Shown here: positions 1-8,966 of the stretch, piece by piece | How the letters are laid out: each line of letters opens with the position of its first letter | How positions within the stretch are numbered: the first letter of the stretch is position 1 | The notes under the pieces: generated by a model | Databases searched by the model: none | What the model was told of the DNA's origin: nothing | Seen by the model: only the letters and a program-made list of their open reading frames with translations | Program-made: the position numbers and the translations under genes | Assembly: GCF_023703465.1 (NCBI RefSeq) | Contig: NZ_JAMQGP010000007.1 | Span: 62,001-126,000 of the forward strand | DNA: 64,000 nucleotides | Reading direction: 5' to 3' | Origin: Echinimonas agarilytica | GTDB lineage: Bacteria > Pseudomonadota > Gammaproteobacteria > Enterobacterales > Neiellaceae

Positions 1-211
1 ATATTAATGAGCACAAGATCCAAACTAGATGTACCTACAGACTTGTCCTACCAGAATGGCGGCTGAACACTCGGAAAGTACTAAACAACGGAGGGCCAAG
101 TGACTACAAATTCCATCGCCCTAGCCGTTTGAATCGATAACTAGTGTGGAATGACGATCTAACAAGTAACGGTGTAATGCCTACCTATTGGAATTTTTAG
201 TACGCTATCAA
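1..211. other. Window edge, no gene seen
   Basis: No open frame with a credible start, no hairpin with a T-run and no recognisable RNA was found in this stretch, which lies downstream of the minus-strand zinc-ribbon gene. Confidence 0.4.
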
Positions 212-547
212 CTATTGTTTTTTGACAAACTGCGCTGTCACCATCATCTCGCCAGCGCCATCAACCCTGCAATCAAGCTGATGATCCTTGCCTTCAAGAA
301 TTCGTCTTACCAGTGCCTTCGTTCCAATTTTTAGAACCAGCGAACTGCCCTTTACCTTCAAGTCTTTCGCCAACGTCACTTTGTCACCTTCGTTCAACAC
401 CGTGCCGTTAGCATCTTTGACAACCACCTTTTCATCTTCAGCCAGTTCGTCTGGATTCCATTCATGCGCGCATTCGGGGCAAACCATTTGAGATTGATCT
501 TGATATACGAATTCAGACTGGCAATTTGGGCAAGGAGGAAGTGACAT
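212..547 (-). CDS. yjdM: PhnA/YjdM-family zinc-ribbon protein
   Basis: A 111-residue protein of the PhnA/YjdM family, full length for this small family. Seen directly: an N-terminal zinc ribbon with CPNC at residues 6-9 and CPEC at 23-26, followed by a basic SH3-like beta domain containing the family pattern around VVKDANG and GDKVTLAKDLKVKG. The family was once named phosphonoacetate hydrolase because of linkage to phn genes in E. coli, but its members are better treated as zinc-ribbon proteins of unknown biochemical role. It has no evident connection with the polysaccharide genes to its right and probably marks the edge of the island. The ATG is preceded by a purine-poor stretch, but no alternative start would keep the zinc ribbon. 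Confidence 0.9.
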   Translation of the reverse strand: MSLPPCPNCQSEFVYQDQSQMVCPECAHEWNPDELAEDEKVVVKDANGTVLNEGDKVTLAKDLKVKGSSLVLKIGTKALVRRILEGKDHQLDCRVDGAGEMMVTAQFVKKQ

Positions 548-695
548 AAGCGGTTACTATTTCAAGTGAGAATAGCCACATGATACTGTTTGAATTGAAT
601 CAGAGCGAGTCGCGCTGTATTCAAGCGGTGCGTTCCATATTCGACGGACCGAACATATCGATATCACCACCGAGCCGTATTAGAGGTATTTAGTG

Positions 696-1152
696 TTAAG
701 CCTGCGCAAGGATGCATCGAAAATTGGCGGCAATTTTGTAACTCCCATCCGATTGAGCAAATGGTGTGAGCGCTTTCTTATTCGCTTTATTTACATCGTT
801 AATGCTTGAGTGTTCAGTCGCCTTTACAGCAACGCCAGACGATCCTAATCCGCGCAAAGCAGTGCTAAATCTGAAAATTCCCTCCGGGGACTCGATGCTT
901 AACAATATCGAGCCGTGCAGAGGACGCATCGACTCCGAACACTTTCGCTTTTCTTTGGTCAGCAAATTGAGCAGCCATTCCAGAACCACAGCCAATGTCC
1001 AAATATGAATCCCCTGTGCTGAGCCCAACGCGCTCTAGCACGGCATGATATACGGGGCTGCATTGACCTTCTTGGATACTGGCCCAGTCATGAGCATGCC
1101 CCCCGCATAAACGCCCATTAACAGCGCTAGTTCGAGGCTTGTTTTGAGTCAT
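696..1152 (-). pseudogene. Class I SAM-dependent methyltransferase, internally deleted and frameshifted
   Basis: Two overlapping minus-strand frames together encode the ends of one methyltransferase. The N-terminal frame (to about 865) has a good ribosome site AGGAG before the ATG at 1152 and carries SAM motif I, YLDIGCGSGMAAQFA, followed by the acidic-loop motif VFGVDAS. It stops shortly after the VPGGNF segment. A second frame, read up to 696, carries the family C-terminus with ALRGLGSSGVAV and LTPFAQSDGSYKIAANF. The catalytic middle, roughly 100 residues in relatives, is absent at the junction near 870, and the reading frame changes there. The product would lack the core of the fold, so this is called a pseudogene. 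A very recent deletion is likely because both ends remain easy to recognise. Confidence 0.75.
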
Positions 1153-1578
1153 TACCATCACTCCTTTGAAATGAATCTCACAGGCACTCCTTCGCACCCA
1201 CGGTGACTAAAACCTCGCAATTAGCATTGCGCCTTGCCTAGAACGTAATACCTGTAGATTTCTCTGGTGCAAATATCGTTCATTGCTTGGGTGGTTTGGG
1301 GGGTACATATCGCTTCATTTCCCAGAAGCGTCGTTTCAATTACTCGGCATTAGTTCCAGCATAGTCTATGAATGGGCATTGAGGCTCTGATCACGCGAGT
1401 CTCCAACATAATGCCATGTGACCTTTTACATATGCACAGCCGAATAAAGCCCGCCAATGGTGTGCACTAAAAAGTGCTGATAGTATGCTTATACAAAGGT
1501 GAGGTAATGCGAAAAAACGTCTAAAGAGCTGATGTAACATATATTTACAGCTGCTCTAAAAAAGAATTAACCGGCCTG
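1153..1578. other. Intergenic, terminator at left gene end
   Basis: No gene seen. An imperfect hairpin at about 1512-1557 lies just downstream of the minus-strand sulfatase and is described separately. The rest holds no recognised element. Confidence 0.4.
1512..1557 (-). terminator. Probable terminator of the first sulfatase gene
   Basis: On the minus strand an imperfect stem pairs AGAGC and TGTAA with TTACA and GCTCT around an ATATATG loop, and a run of six T follows shortly after. It starts 22 bases past the sulfatase stop codon. Confidence 0.5.
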
Positions 1579-3003
1579 TTAGTTCTGTAAAATTTTGCGA
1601 GATTTAACGGGGTACCAATCCATAAGCTTATCAGACAGACGTTTAACGATGTCTGGATGATCGGCCGCGAGATTGTGTTGTTCGTGTTCATCGTTGTCCA
1701 AGTTAAACAAACGCGGCGCTACCAAAAAATCCTTGTGATACTTTTGGTAACTCACATTCTTGCCGTCGTAGCTGACAATGAGTTTCCAATCATTCTCAAT
1801 TACCCATCGATACAATAAAGTTGACTCAGGGTCATTCAAGTCGTCCATGTCATGGGCAAAGCCTTCACCAAAGATAACGTTACGCTCAATAGGGCTTTTC
1901 TCTTCTAAATTTTGATAGAGGTTTTCACCAGGCAGATCCGTTGGAACCGGAGCACCTGCCGCAGCTAAAATAGTCGGTACGATATCAATACTACTGGTAA
2001 GTTCCGTGCGCATTTGAGGCTCGAACTTGCTTGGCAAAGAGTACATAATCGGTGTACGAACACCACTTTCATTTGGACTTTGTTTGGATCTAGGTAAAAA
2101 GCGTTCTGCTAGGCTTGGATTGGTGACCCAGCCGTTGTCCGACACATATACAATCAACGTATTATCCTTTAATCCGTTTTTCTCCAGATAATCAAATATC
2201 TGGCCGTTGGTTTCATCAAACCATTCGATCATGGCATAGTATTTTGCTATCGATTCTGGACGCGACGCGTCACGGTATTTATTCAGCAAACGCTCAGGTG
2301 GATTGTGAGGGGTATGTGGCATGAAAGGCGCATACCAAACAAAGAATGGTTTATTCTCAGCTACAGTACGATCGATAAAATCGGTGATTTCATTAATACC
2401 TTTGCGGCCAATTTCTAACCCTTTGTCGCCGTGGCGGCCTGTGGGAGATGGAAAACCTTGTGTCATGCCTTCATCAAAGCCGCCGCGAGAAAAACTTCCT
2501 TCCCACCATTTACCCGTTTGTAAGGTCTGGTAGCCCTGCTTTTTGAGTAGCTGAGGTAAGGTTTTTACTTCATCAATTTTAGCGATGATTTCAGCGCGTT
2601 GCTTTTGGTACTCAGCCCCCTTTTTGCCGCCAGGAAGTTTGCGAGAAGGATCATTGCCCGTAATGCCATGTTGATGCGCATATAGACCGGTTGCAATGGT
2701 CGCTAACGAAGGCCTACACAGCGACGTTGGCACGTAGCCTCGTTTGAAAGTCACACCTTCACTGGCAAGTTGGTCAAGCGACGGCGTACTGACCACATCA
2801 TGCCCCATAAATCCGTAATCGTTCCAAGCATGATCATCAGACAAAATGAGCACGATATTTGGCGGGTTTTGCTGTACTGACGACTCATCTTCAGCTTGTA
2901 CTGCACATGCACACAAGGCTAACCCAGCAACCAACCAGGTCACTGTTCGATCAACTGCAAAATGACCAAAGTAATTCGCATACCTCGAACTCTTCCTCAA
3001 CAT
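1579..3003 (-). CDS. Secreted S1-family sulfatase
   Basis: A 474-residue formylglycine-type sulfatase, likely periplasmic or surface-exposed, predicted to remove sulfate esters from ulvan oligosaccharides. Residues 1-37 form a secretion signal ending near AVQA; a CAC cluster there could alternatively be a poor lipobox. The metal-binding DD lies at residues 56-57, and SDNGWVTNPS further on is the usual Asp-Asn metal motif. The residue to be converted to formylglycine should be Cys96 in CRPSLATIATG. The usual CxPxR motif is altered: Leu takes the place of Arg, a variant also found in other sulfatases of this subgroup. A ribosome site, AGGAAAA, precedes the ATG. The gene is downstream of, and in line with, the next sulfatase, so the two may be cotranscribed. 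The substrate position is unknown. Confidence 0.9.
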   Translation of the reverse strand: MLRKSSRYANYFGHFAVDRTVTWLVAGLALCACAVQAEDESSVQQNPPNIVLILSDDHAWNDYGFMGHDVVSTPSLDQLASEGVTFKRGYVPTSLCRPSLATIATGLYAHQHGITGNDPSRKLPGGKKGAEYQKQRAEIIAKIDEVKTLPQLLKKQGYQTLQTGKWWEGSFSRGGFDEGMTQGFPSPTGRHGDKGLEIGRKGINEITDFIDRTVAENKPFFVWYAPFMPHTPHNPPERLLNKYRDASRPESIAKYYAMIEWFDETNGQIFDYLEKNGLKDNTLIVYVSDNGWVTNPSLAERFLPRSKQSPNESGVRTPIMYSLPSKFEPQMRTELTSSIDIVPTILAAAGAPVPTDLPGENLYQNLEEKSPIERNVIFGEGFAHDMDDLNDPESTLLYRWVIENDWKLIVSYDGKNVSYQKYHKDFLVAPRLFNLDNDEHEQHNLAADHPDIVKRLSDKLMDWYPVKSRKILQN

Positions 3004-3065
3004 TTCGTATTTTTCCTATGGTAATTAGTGGTCTTCGCTTGTTGGCGAACCGATTTATATCCGTA

Positions 3066-4535
3066 TTACATTCGACCCGATGCGCCCGCTTCGATTGTTT
3101 TGTTTAAAAAGTATTCGTTGCCGTCATAAAATGACTTGGGAGACCACGCGGCATTCTCAGTAGGTAAATGCTTGGCCAAAGCGGTCTTAATATTTTGATA
3201 ACCGGGCTCGCGCGCAACATTGCGCCACTCATCGCGATCAATATTGTGGTCATACAGTTCCTCACTGCCATCCTCATACCGAATATAGCGATAACGTTCG
3301 GTTTTCACCGCATGATTGTTTTCGCCATACGTCGTCACTACGGCGTGTTGCCAAGGGTGGTTTGGATCAGCAAGTAAGGGCGATAGATCCCGCCCCTCAT
3401 TGCTTTCGTTTTTAGGCAATCCGCAAATATTGACCAACGTTGGATAGAGATCTAACAAGCTCACAGGTTTGTGACTGATTTGCTGCCCTTTGGATTGGGG
3501 AGGCTTAATAATTAGCGGCGTACGTGTTGCACGCTCCCACAATGTCATTTTGGCAAATTTGTCCTTTTCACCAATGTGATACCCATGATCCCCCCAAAGC
3601 ACGACGGCTGTATTTTCTGCGTATTCACTATTTTCTAATGCATCAAGCACGATACCGATACATGAATCAACAAATGAAACACTGGCCAGATACCCCTGAA
3701 CAATGTTGCGGTATTGACCGTTCTCAATCGCCCACTCAGTGGTGGGCATCATGGGGTGATCCGTCACCGATTTAGCAATTTCAGGCACATCTTGTAAATC
3801 ATCACGAAGAAAAGGCGGTACAAACAAGTCTTTTGCGGGGTGCATATCAAACCACTTTTTTGGTACGTGCCACGGTGCATGAGGGCGCAAAAATCCGCAT
3901 GCCATAAAAAATGGTTTATCGTGTTGTTCGTTAAGCTTGTTGGCGATCCAGTGAGCCGAGTCATAATCGGGCATCTGATCATCACGTTCAGGAAAGGGCC
4001 CCCAGTCAGTATTAGTTCTTGGATCATCCCATACATAATTTTGTTCAGGGTACGGCCCAAAACCTTTCACGCGTCCACCATAGTCGTCGACACTTCCGCT
4101 AGGCACACGATAGTGAAAGACTTTACCCACAGCAGCGGTGTAGTAGCCATGTTTCCTAAAATACTCAGTTAGAAAAATTGAATGGGCTGCTTTGTCGTTG
4201 GCTGCGCGGATATCATCGTCTTTAATGTGTCCGTAAATTCCGGTGGTTGAGGGAGCCAACCCTGTCATCATGCTCGCACGAGAAGGGCCGCAAATCGGAG
4301 CAGAGGCGTGAGCGTTAGTAAATAACGTCCCCTGTTTGGCGAGCCTATCGATATTCGGTGTTTTTGCGTTTGGGTGGCCGTTCATGGCACCGACCCAATC
4401 ATTTAGATCATCCACGATTAACATTAATACATTCGGATATTCTTGCTTTAAAGCTTTAAACCAATCCAATTGAGACAATGCACCTGCAGTCGCCAATCCT
4501 GCACCGCCTAATAAAAAATTGCGTCTAGTAACCAT
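3066..4535 (-). CDS. Tat-exported S1 sulfatase, iduronate-2-sulfatase-like
   Basis: A 489-residue sulfatase of the S1 family. The N-terminus is a twin-arginine signal, TRRNFLLGG followed by an alanine-rich hydrophobic stretch, so it is probably exported folded to the periplasm. DD at residues 42-43 binds calcium, and Cys82 in CGPSR is the canonical formylglycine site. The segment VVLWGDHGYHIGEKDKF with the later KMTLWERATRTPL is typical of iduronate-2-sulfatase-like enzymes (subfamily S1_7 in SulfAtlas terms, my assignment from memory). That would suit 2-O-sulfated uronate or related ulvan positions. It lies 62 bases upstream of the first sulfatase on the same strand and is divergent from the DUF4861 gene, sharing a 138-base promoter region. 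No maturase for the formylglycine is present in the window. Confidence 0.9.
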   Translation of the reverse strand: MVTRRNFLLGGAGLATAGALSQLDWFKALKQEYPNVLMLIVDDLNDWVGAMNGHPNAKTPNIDRLAKQGTLFTNAHASAPICGPSRASMMTGLAPSTTGIYGHIKDDDIRAANDKAAHSIFLTEYFRKHGYYTAAVGKVFHYRVPSGSVDDYGGRVKGFGPYPEQNYVWDDPRTNTDWGPFPERDDQMPDYDSAHWIANKLNEQHDKPFFMACGFLRPHAPWHVPKKWFDMHPAKDLFVPPFLRDDLQDVPEIAKSVTDHPMMPTTEWAIENGQYRNIVQGYLASVSFVDSCIGIVLDALENSEYAENTAVVLWGDHGYHIGEKDKFAKMTLWERATRTPLIIKPPQSKGQQISHKPVSLLDLYPTLVNICGLPKNESNEGRDLSPLLADPNHPWQHAVVTTYGENNHAVKTERYRYIRYEDGSEELYDHNIDRDEWRNVAREPGYQNIKTALAKHLPTENAAWSPKSFYDGNEYFLNKTIEAGASGRM

Positions 4536-4673
4536 GGTTTACTTATAATTCGGAGGGCTAAGTTTGAACAAATTACACCATAAACGTCTCATTTAACCAA
4601 TAAATTAATTGCTATATAGGTCACAATAAATCAACATTTAGTCAATATCAGTCATTGGAGTTCATAAAATACC

Positions 4674-5633
4674 ATGTCGTTCACAATTTCTAACCTCAGC
4701 ATTTCAATTGCAGCAAAGACATGTCTGTCTGCAAGTTGTTTATCACTGGCTCTAATTGCATGTTCCGCATCCGATTCAGCCAACGAACAAGCTTCTCAAC
4801 ACGCTAACACACCGTCAGAAACAAAGGTGGTCATGGCGTACGGGCGTCACGTCCCAGAGCGAAAAGATGACTTTACATGGGAAAACGACAAAGTTGCATT
4901 TCGTGTTTATGGCCCAGCCGCAAAACCTACCGGGATCTCAAGTGGCGTAGATGCTTGGCTGAAGAAGGTCAACTACTCAATTATTGACAAATGGTATGCC
5001 GGATATTTAAAGGGGATTTCATATCATGAGGATCGTGGCGAGGGTTATGACCCTTACCATACAGGTCCAAGTCGAGGTGTCGGCGGTTCGGCCGTTTGGA
5101 TTGACGGAAAACCTTATGCTGCAAGCAACTGGCTAGACTACACCATTCATGAAAACAAAGGTGATATGGTAAGTTTTACCCTAACGTACACCGTGCAAAC
5201 GCCTTTAGGGCAAGTGGATGAAGACAAAACCATCACCTTGAAGCTGGGGGAGCAAATGTACCATGTCAGCTCAACATATAAATTGGATGGTCAACCCGCC
5301 CGCTTGCCTATTGCCATTGGGCTTGCCACACATGATGAAAAAGCCACAGTGTCCTCTGTTCAAGAAACCGGCCTAATTTCAGCGTGGGAAATGATTGATG
5401 AGCAAGGCTTGGGCTCGGCGGTCGCCATGGATCCTGTTTTAGTTGAGCGAATTGAGCATCTACCGAAGCCAGAGGTGGACGCGAGTCACATTTGGTTATT
5501 CACGCACACAGACGCGCAAGGGCATTTGGAATTTCGGGCAGGTTTTGGCTGGCAAGGAGCAGGCGAATTTGACTCAGAAAAGGCATGGCTCACTTATCTC
5601 GACCAGCAATCAACGCAATGGACGTGGAAGTAA
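4674..5633 (+). CDS. DUF4861 family lipoprotein
   Basis: A 319-residue protein matching the DUF4861 family by its conserved strings YGRHVPERKDDFTWENDK, KWYAGYLKG, YHEDRGEGYDPY and GPSRGVGG. An N-terminal signal ends in a good lipobox, LIAC, near residue 30, so it should be anchored to a membrane, probably the outer one. The family is predicted to be a beta-rich carbohydrate-active fold and recurs in polysaccharide loci, including ulvan loci of Bacteroidetes, but I know of no firm biochemical function. Conserved Asp, Glu, His and Arg in the HEDRGEG region could form an active site. It stands alone on the plus strand, divergent from two sulfatases. A hairpin follows the stop codon. Confidence 0.8.
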   Translation: MSFTISNLSISIAAKTCLSASCLSLALIACSASDSANEQASQHANTPSETKVVMAYGRHVPERKDDFTWENDKVAFRVYGPAAKPTGISSGVDAWLKKVNYSIIDKWYAGYLKGISYHEDRGEGYDPYHTGPSRGVGGSAVWIDGKPYAASNWLDYTIHENKGDMVSFTLTYTVQTPLGQVDEDKTITLKLGEQMYHVSSTYKLDGQPARLPIAIGLATHDEKATVSSVQETGLISAWEMIDEQGLGSAVAMDPVLVERIEHLPKPEVDASHIWLFTHTDAQGHLEFRAGFGWQGAGEFDSEKAWLTYLDQQSTQWTWK

Positions 5634-5652
5634 TGTAAAGCCTAAAACGGTT

Positions 5653-5679
5653 AGGGCCTGCCATTACCCTTCAGGCTCT
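5653..5679 (+). terminator. Hairpin after the DUF4861 gene
   Basis: AGGGCCTG pairs with CAGGCTCT over eight base pairs (one wobble) 20 bases past the stop codon. There is no T-run, so it is only a possible terminator. Confidence 0.35.
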
Positions 5680-5752
5680 AGCCAACATACTAGCGGTTTA
5701 TTGCGACTCACTCGATTCTCAATTTACACCCAAAAATTCAGTAAATATAAAA

Positions 5753-5935
5753 ATGTCAATTTTAAGTCTTGCTAGAAAACATACGGGCATCAGCGCCACG
5801 TTCAATGCATTTGCCCTCACCTTAAGCATCTTCAGCTGCACACCAACTAAAATGAAAGTATCGCAAAGCACACAAGCCGCAAGTCAAAACTCAGAGCTAA
5901 AGCTGTTACATCTCGGCAATACCCAAAATGCATGA
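5753..5935 (+). CDS. Small lipoprotein-like remnant, unrecognised
   Basis: A 60-codon frame with a hydrophobic stretch ending in SIFSC, a weak lipobox, followed by a short polar tail. It has no clear ribosome site and no known family. It may be the broken beginning of a former lipoprotein gene, since many enzymes in this island start in a similar way, or it may be a chance frame. It is listed because no other explanation was found for the space between the DUF4861 gene and the GH78 terminator. Confidence 0.25.
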   Translation: MSILSLARKHTGISATFNAFALTLSIFSCTPTKMKVSQSTQAASQNSELKLLHLGNTQNA

Positions 5936-6026
5936 TTGCTCAGTGTTGGGAAATAATGTTCGCTATTTGAGACGCCCCCAAACAACAAATCTAATTCAGA
6001 TTTCAAATATTGCCTAAACACCTAAT

Positions 6027-6057
6027 AATTTAGGATAGTCTTAAGCTATCCTAAATT
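6027..6057 (-). terminator. Terminator hairpin of the GH78 gene
   Basis: A perfect 12-base-pair stem, AATTTAGGATAG with CTATCCTAAATT, around a seven-base loop, 48 bases beyond the stop codon of the minus-strand rhamnosidase. The T-run is weak. Confidence 0.55.
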
Positions 6058-6104
6058 CATTCGTTCGCAGGAACAATCACAGACATGTCGCCACATAACC
6101 AAAG

Positions 6105-8966
6105 CTACAAATCATTCACTGCAATACTCACATCATAATGCCCCGGCCCATAAACCTTGGCAGGTTGATTCGGTATCTGAACCCTCGCAGTGGTGTTATT
6201 AGGCACTTCAAAATGCCATTCAACTGTATTTACTCCTCGTTGCCAATCACTCACAATATTTCCGTAACCTGTTTGATAACTCACTTGAACTGAATCTAGG
6301 TTGCTTGGGAAAACCGGAGCCAATTCAAAGTGCTGGAAACCTGGGTTGTCAGCTAACGGCCGAATGCCACCTAATCCTTCATAGAACCAACCATCATAAC
6401 CACTGTGGAACGGATGATTGAGCGAACGCCCCGGCGCTTCTTTACGCATAGGATCACTGGTGGGGTCATACACACCTTTGCGTTCCCATAGAGTCGTTGC
6501 GCCAAGTTCAGACATTTGCCATGCATATCCTGGGTACCCTTCTGCTACAAATATATTGTAGGCGGTATCACCGTAACCATAGTCACTCAATGCTCGGTAC
6601 ACATAAGTCTGACCCAACGCACCGATAGATCCATGCCCCTTCCACGTCTCAACCACATCTCGGTTCAATGCGTCCGCTACAGATTGTCGTAAATCAGGTG
6701 GAGTCATTCCAAATCTAAGTGCCATCGCATCGGCAGTTTGGCTACCATAGTGGCCGGTTTTGGCGCTATAAAACTCTGCGTTAAACGCGTCACTTAAACG
6801 GCGAAATAGTTGACCATAATGCTCAGAATCACTTCCGCGCCCCAACAAGCTGGCTATCTTACTCATTAAATCGGCGCCATGAGCAAACAAGGCAGAGCTA
6901 GTAATAGTTGGGCTGGTATGTTGAGGGTTACACCGCTTACGACCCATTCCCGGTTTGAGCACAGGATCGCACCAGTCGCCATAGCCAATGCGGAGCAGGT
7001 CATTCTCAAGCTTCGCTTCACCGGCTTGCATATATTCCTGCATGCTTTCATATTGATCTTCGAGTATTTGCACATCACCATGATGCTTGTAATGCTCCCA
7101 AGCAATCATGACTTCGGCTACTGCCCAATCAAAATTTCCACCATGAGTACGTTTACCCGGTACCACAGCAGGCGCTACATACGTGGCAGTTTGGAAATCA
7201 ACTAAGTATTTCTGCCACAGGTTTGCCATGTTGAAATTGTAGTTGCCGGTAATAAGAGCCGCGTGAGCATCTCCGGTCCAACCCGCACGTTCTCGAATTG
7301 GGCAATCCAATGGCACAGCCATCAGGTTACTTTCATAACTCCACAGGGCCATGTCGTGAATTTGATTTAATAACGCGTTTGAACTTTTAAACTGGCCTGC
7401 GACAGCTACATCACTGCGGACTAAGTCAGCCGTCAGCGCATCTATTTGAGGTTGTTCATGGAGCCCTGTAACCTCCACATACCTGAATCCATGCCAGGTA
7501 AAAATCGGAGCCCAAGTAGCCGGATCATCGCCCGAAGCAATGTAGGTATCGACTTGCTTTAACAGCGGCGCACCGCCTCCTGTTTTTTGGCTAATGTTAC
7601 CCTCAATGTCGGCCCATTCCGCATATCGTAAGCTGATGGTTTGGCCAGCTTTAAGGTCTAACTTTGCTAAATTTAACGTTGGAACAGCAGTAAAGTTCTG
7701 GCCGAAATCAAACACCCAAACCTTGTCTTTGGGTTGATAAATCTTAATTGGGACCATGGCCTTAACTGCTCGAATAGCCGGCAGCAGTTGCGGCTCTAAT
7801 TGCTTTGTGGGCCACTGCTGTAATACTTGTACAGGTTGCCATTGCATTAATTGCGCTGAACTGGCATGACGGTTCCACCCCTCTACAAAAGCATTGGCAT
7901 CGTACAGTTCTCCCGAAAAGATACCTTCTTTTAATATGGGTGATGAGTGGCTCAGCCAATCTTTGTTCGTCGTGATCATCTGGGTAGTGCCATCGTCATA
8001 CGTTATTTCTAGCTGCGCAATAAATTTAGGTTGGCCATAAGACAGCGTTTTCTTGGCCTTTGGACCGACTTTTTGATCAGGGTTGTTCCAACGACTAAAC
8101 GCAATATTTTCATCGTACCACCCACTGCCCAAGTGCACGGCAATGGTATTTTGATCGACTGCGAGCAATGACTCCACATCATCAGTGTTATACAAAATTC
8201 GCTGGTCGAAATCGGTTTGACCAGGGTCCATCATTCGGTCATCTACCTTTTTGCCGTTGAGGAACACTTCATAGTAACCGGCAGAAGTGCTGTGCAACCG
8301 TGCTTTGACTAATTTTTTCGACGAATCCACCGTAAAATCGTAACGAAACAAAGATGCGGTTGGTTGGGCTTTGAGTTGCTCTACGACCCCAAGTTGCTTT
8401 TGCTTTTTTGAAGCATTTAAAGTGTCGTTGCTTTCAGGATGTACATTCGCTGCATAAAGCACCCAATTCATGCCTTTGTCATCCAATTTTGCGACTGTTC
8501 GTTGTTTGACTTGTAGCCATTGGGCTTGCCAATCTGATTTGTGAATCAGTCCCATTTCCCAAATCCCTGTAGCACTCCAAGCGCTCGGCTCTAAATCGCC
8601 TTCAGGCCATACTCGAACGCGCCAAGCTGCAGCTGCTTTGCTTGCGAGTGGTTTACCGCCATATGCGATATTGACAGACTGTCCGCTTGCAACTTTTCCA
8701 CTATCCCAATAGTCAGAATTGCCAGCTGTGAGTAGTGCCTCAGAGCTGGCGACCTGAATTTGAAAAGCCGCTTGTTTCTTAACATTGCTTAACCAAGATA
8801 AACGCGGTGTTTGATGATGTACGTTTAATGGCCGTTGATTTTCTTCCACCAGCAATCCTGAAGGCTTTGCGAGAGTCGACGGTGCTGTAGATATTTGTTG
8901 CTCATCGCCAACACTGCACGCAAATAGCGCCAACACTAGCGACATGATAGATAGGGGGCGTATCAT
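6105..8966 (-). CDS. GH78 alpha-L-rhamnosidase lipoprotein
   Basis: A 953-residue GH78 enzyme expected to release alpha-linked L-rhamnose from ulvan oligosaccharides by inversion. The signal ends in LFAC, a lipobox at about residue 17. The order of domains is typical: an N-terminal Bac_rhamnosid_N beta-sandwich with HQTPRLSWL and IQVASSE, a second sandwich near residues 230-340 with ARLHSTSAGYYEVFLNGKKV, then the (alpha/alpha)6 barrel and a C-terminal sandwich. The acid region LDCPIRERAGWTGDAH at about residues 552-567 matches the family DCPxRDERxGWTGD motif, with the last Glu-Arg spacing slightly altered. The later WERKGVYDP and LNHPFHSGYDGWFYEGLGGI segments are also family hallmarks. AGGTAG precedes the ATG. 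It stands alone, reading away from a gene-poor kilobase. Confidence 0.95.
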   Translation of the reverse strand: MIRPLSIMSLVLALFACSVGDEQQISTAPSTLAKPSGLLVEENQRPLNVHHQTPRLSWLSNVKKQAAFQIQVASSEALLTAGNSDYWDSGKVASGQSVNIAYGGKPLASKAAAAWRVRVWPEGDLEPSAWSATGIWEMGLIHKSDWQAQWLQVKQRTVAKLDDKGMNWVLYAANVHPESNDTLNASKKQKQLGVVEQLKAQPTASLFRYDFTVDSSKKLVKARLHSTSAGYYEVFLNGKKVDDRMMDPGQTDFDQRILYNTDDVESLLAVDQNTIAVHLGSGWYDENIAFSRWNNPDQKVGPKAKKTLSYGQPKFIAQLEITYDDGTTQMITTNKDWLSHSSPILKEGIFSGELYDANAFVEGWNRHASSAQLMQWQPVQVLQQWPTKQLEPQLLPAIRAVKAMVPIKIYQPKDKVWVFDFGQNFTAVPTLNLAKLDLKAGQTISLRYAEWADIEGNISQKTGGGAPLLKQVDTYIASGDDPATWAPIFTWHGFRYVEVTGLHEQPQIDALTADLVRSDVAVAGQFKSSNALLNQIHDMALWSYESNLMAVPLDCPIRERAGWTGDAHAALITGNYNFNMANLWQKYLVDFQTATYVAPAVVPGKRTHGGNFDWAVAEVMIAWEHYKHHGDVQILEDQYESMQEYMQAGEAKLENDLLRIGYGDWCDPVLKPGMGRKRCNPQHTSPTITSSALFAHGADLMSKIASLLGRGSDSEHYGQLFRRLSDAFNAEFYSAKTGHYGSQTADAMALRFGMTPPDLRQSVADALNRDVVETWKGHGSIGALGQTYVYRALSDYGYGDTAYNIFVAEGYPGYAWQMSELGATTLWERKGVYDPTSDPMRKEAPGRSLNHPFHSGYDGWFYEGLGGIRPLADNPGFQHFELAPVFPSNLDSVQVSYQTGYGNIVSDWQRGVNTVEWHFEVPNNTTARVQIPNQPAKVYGPGHYDVSIAVNDL

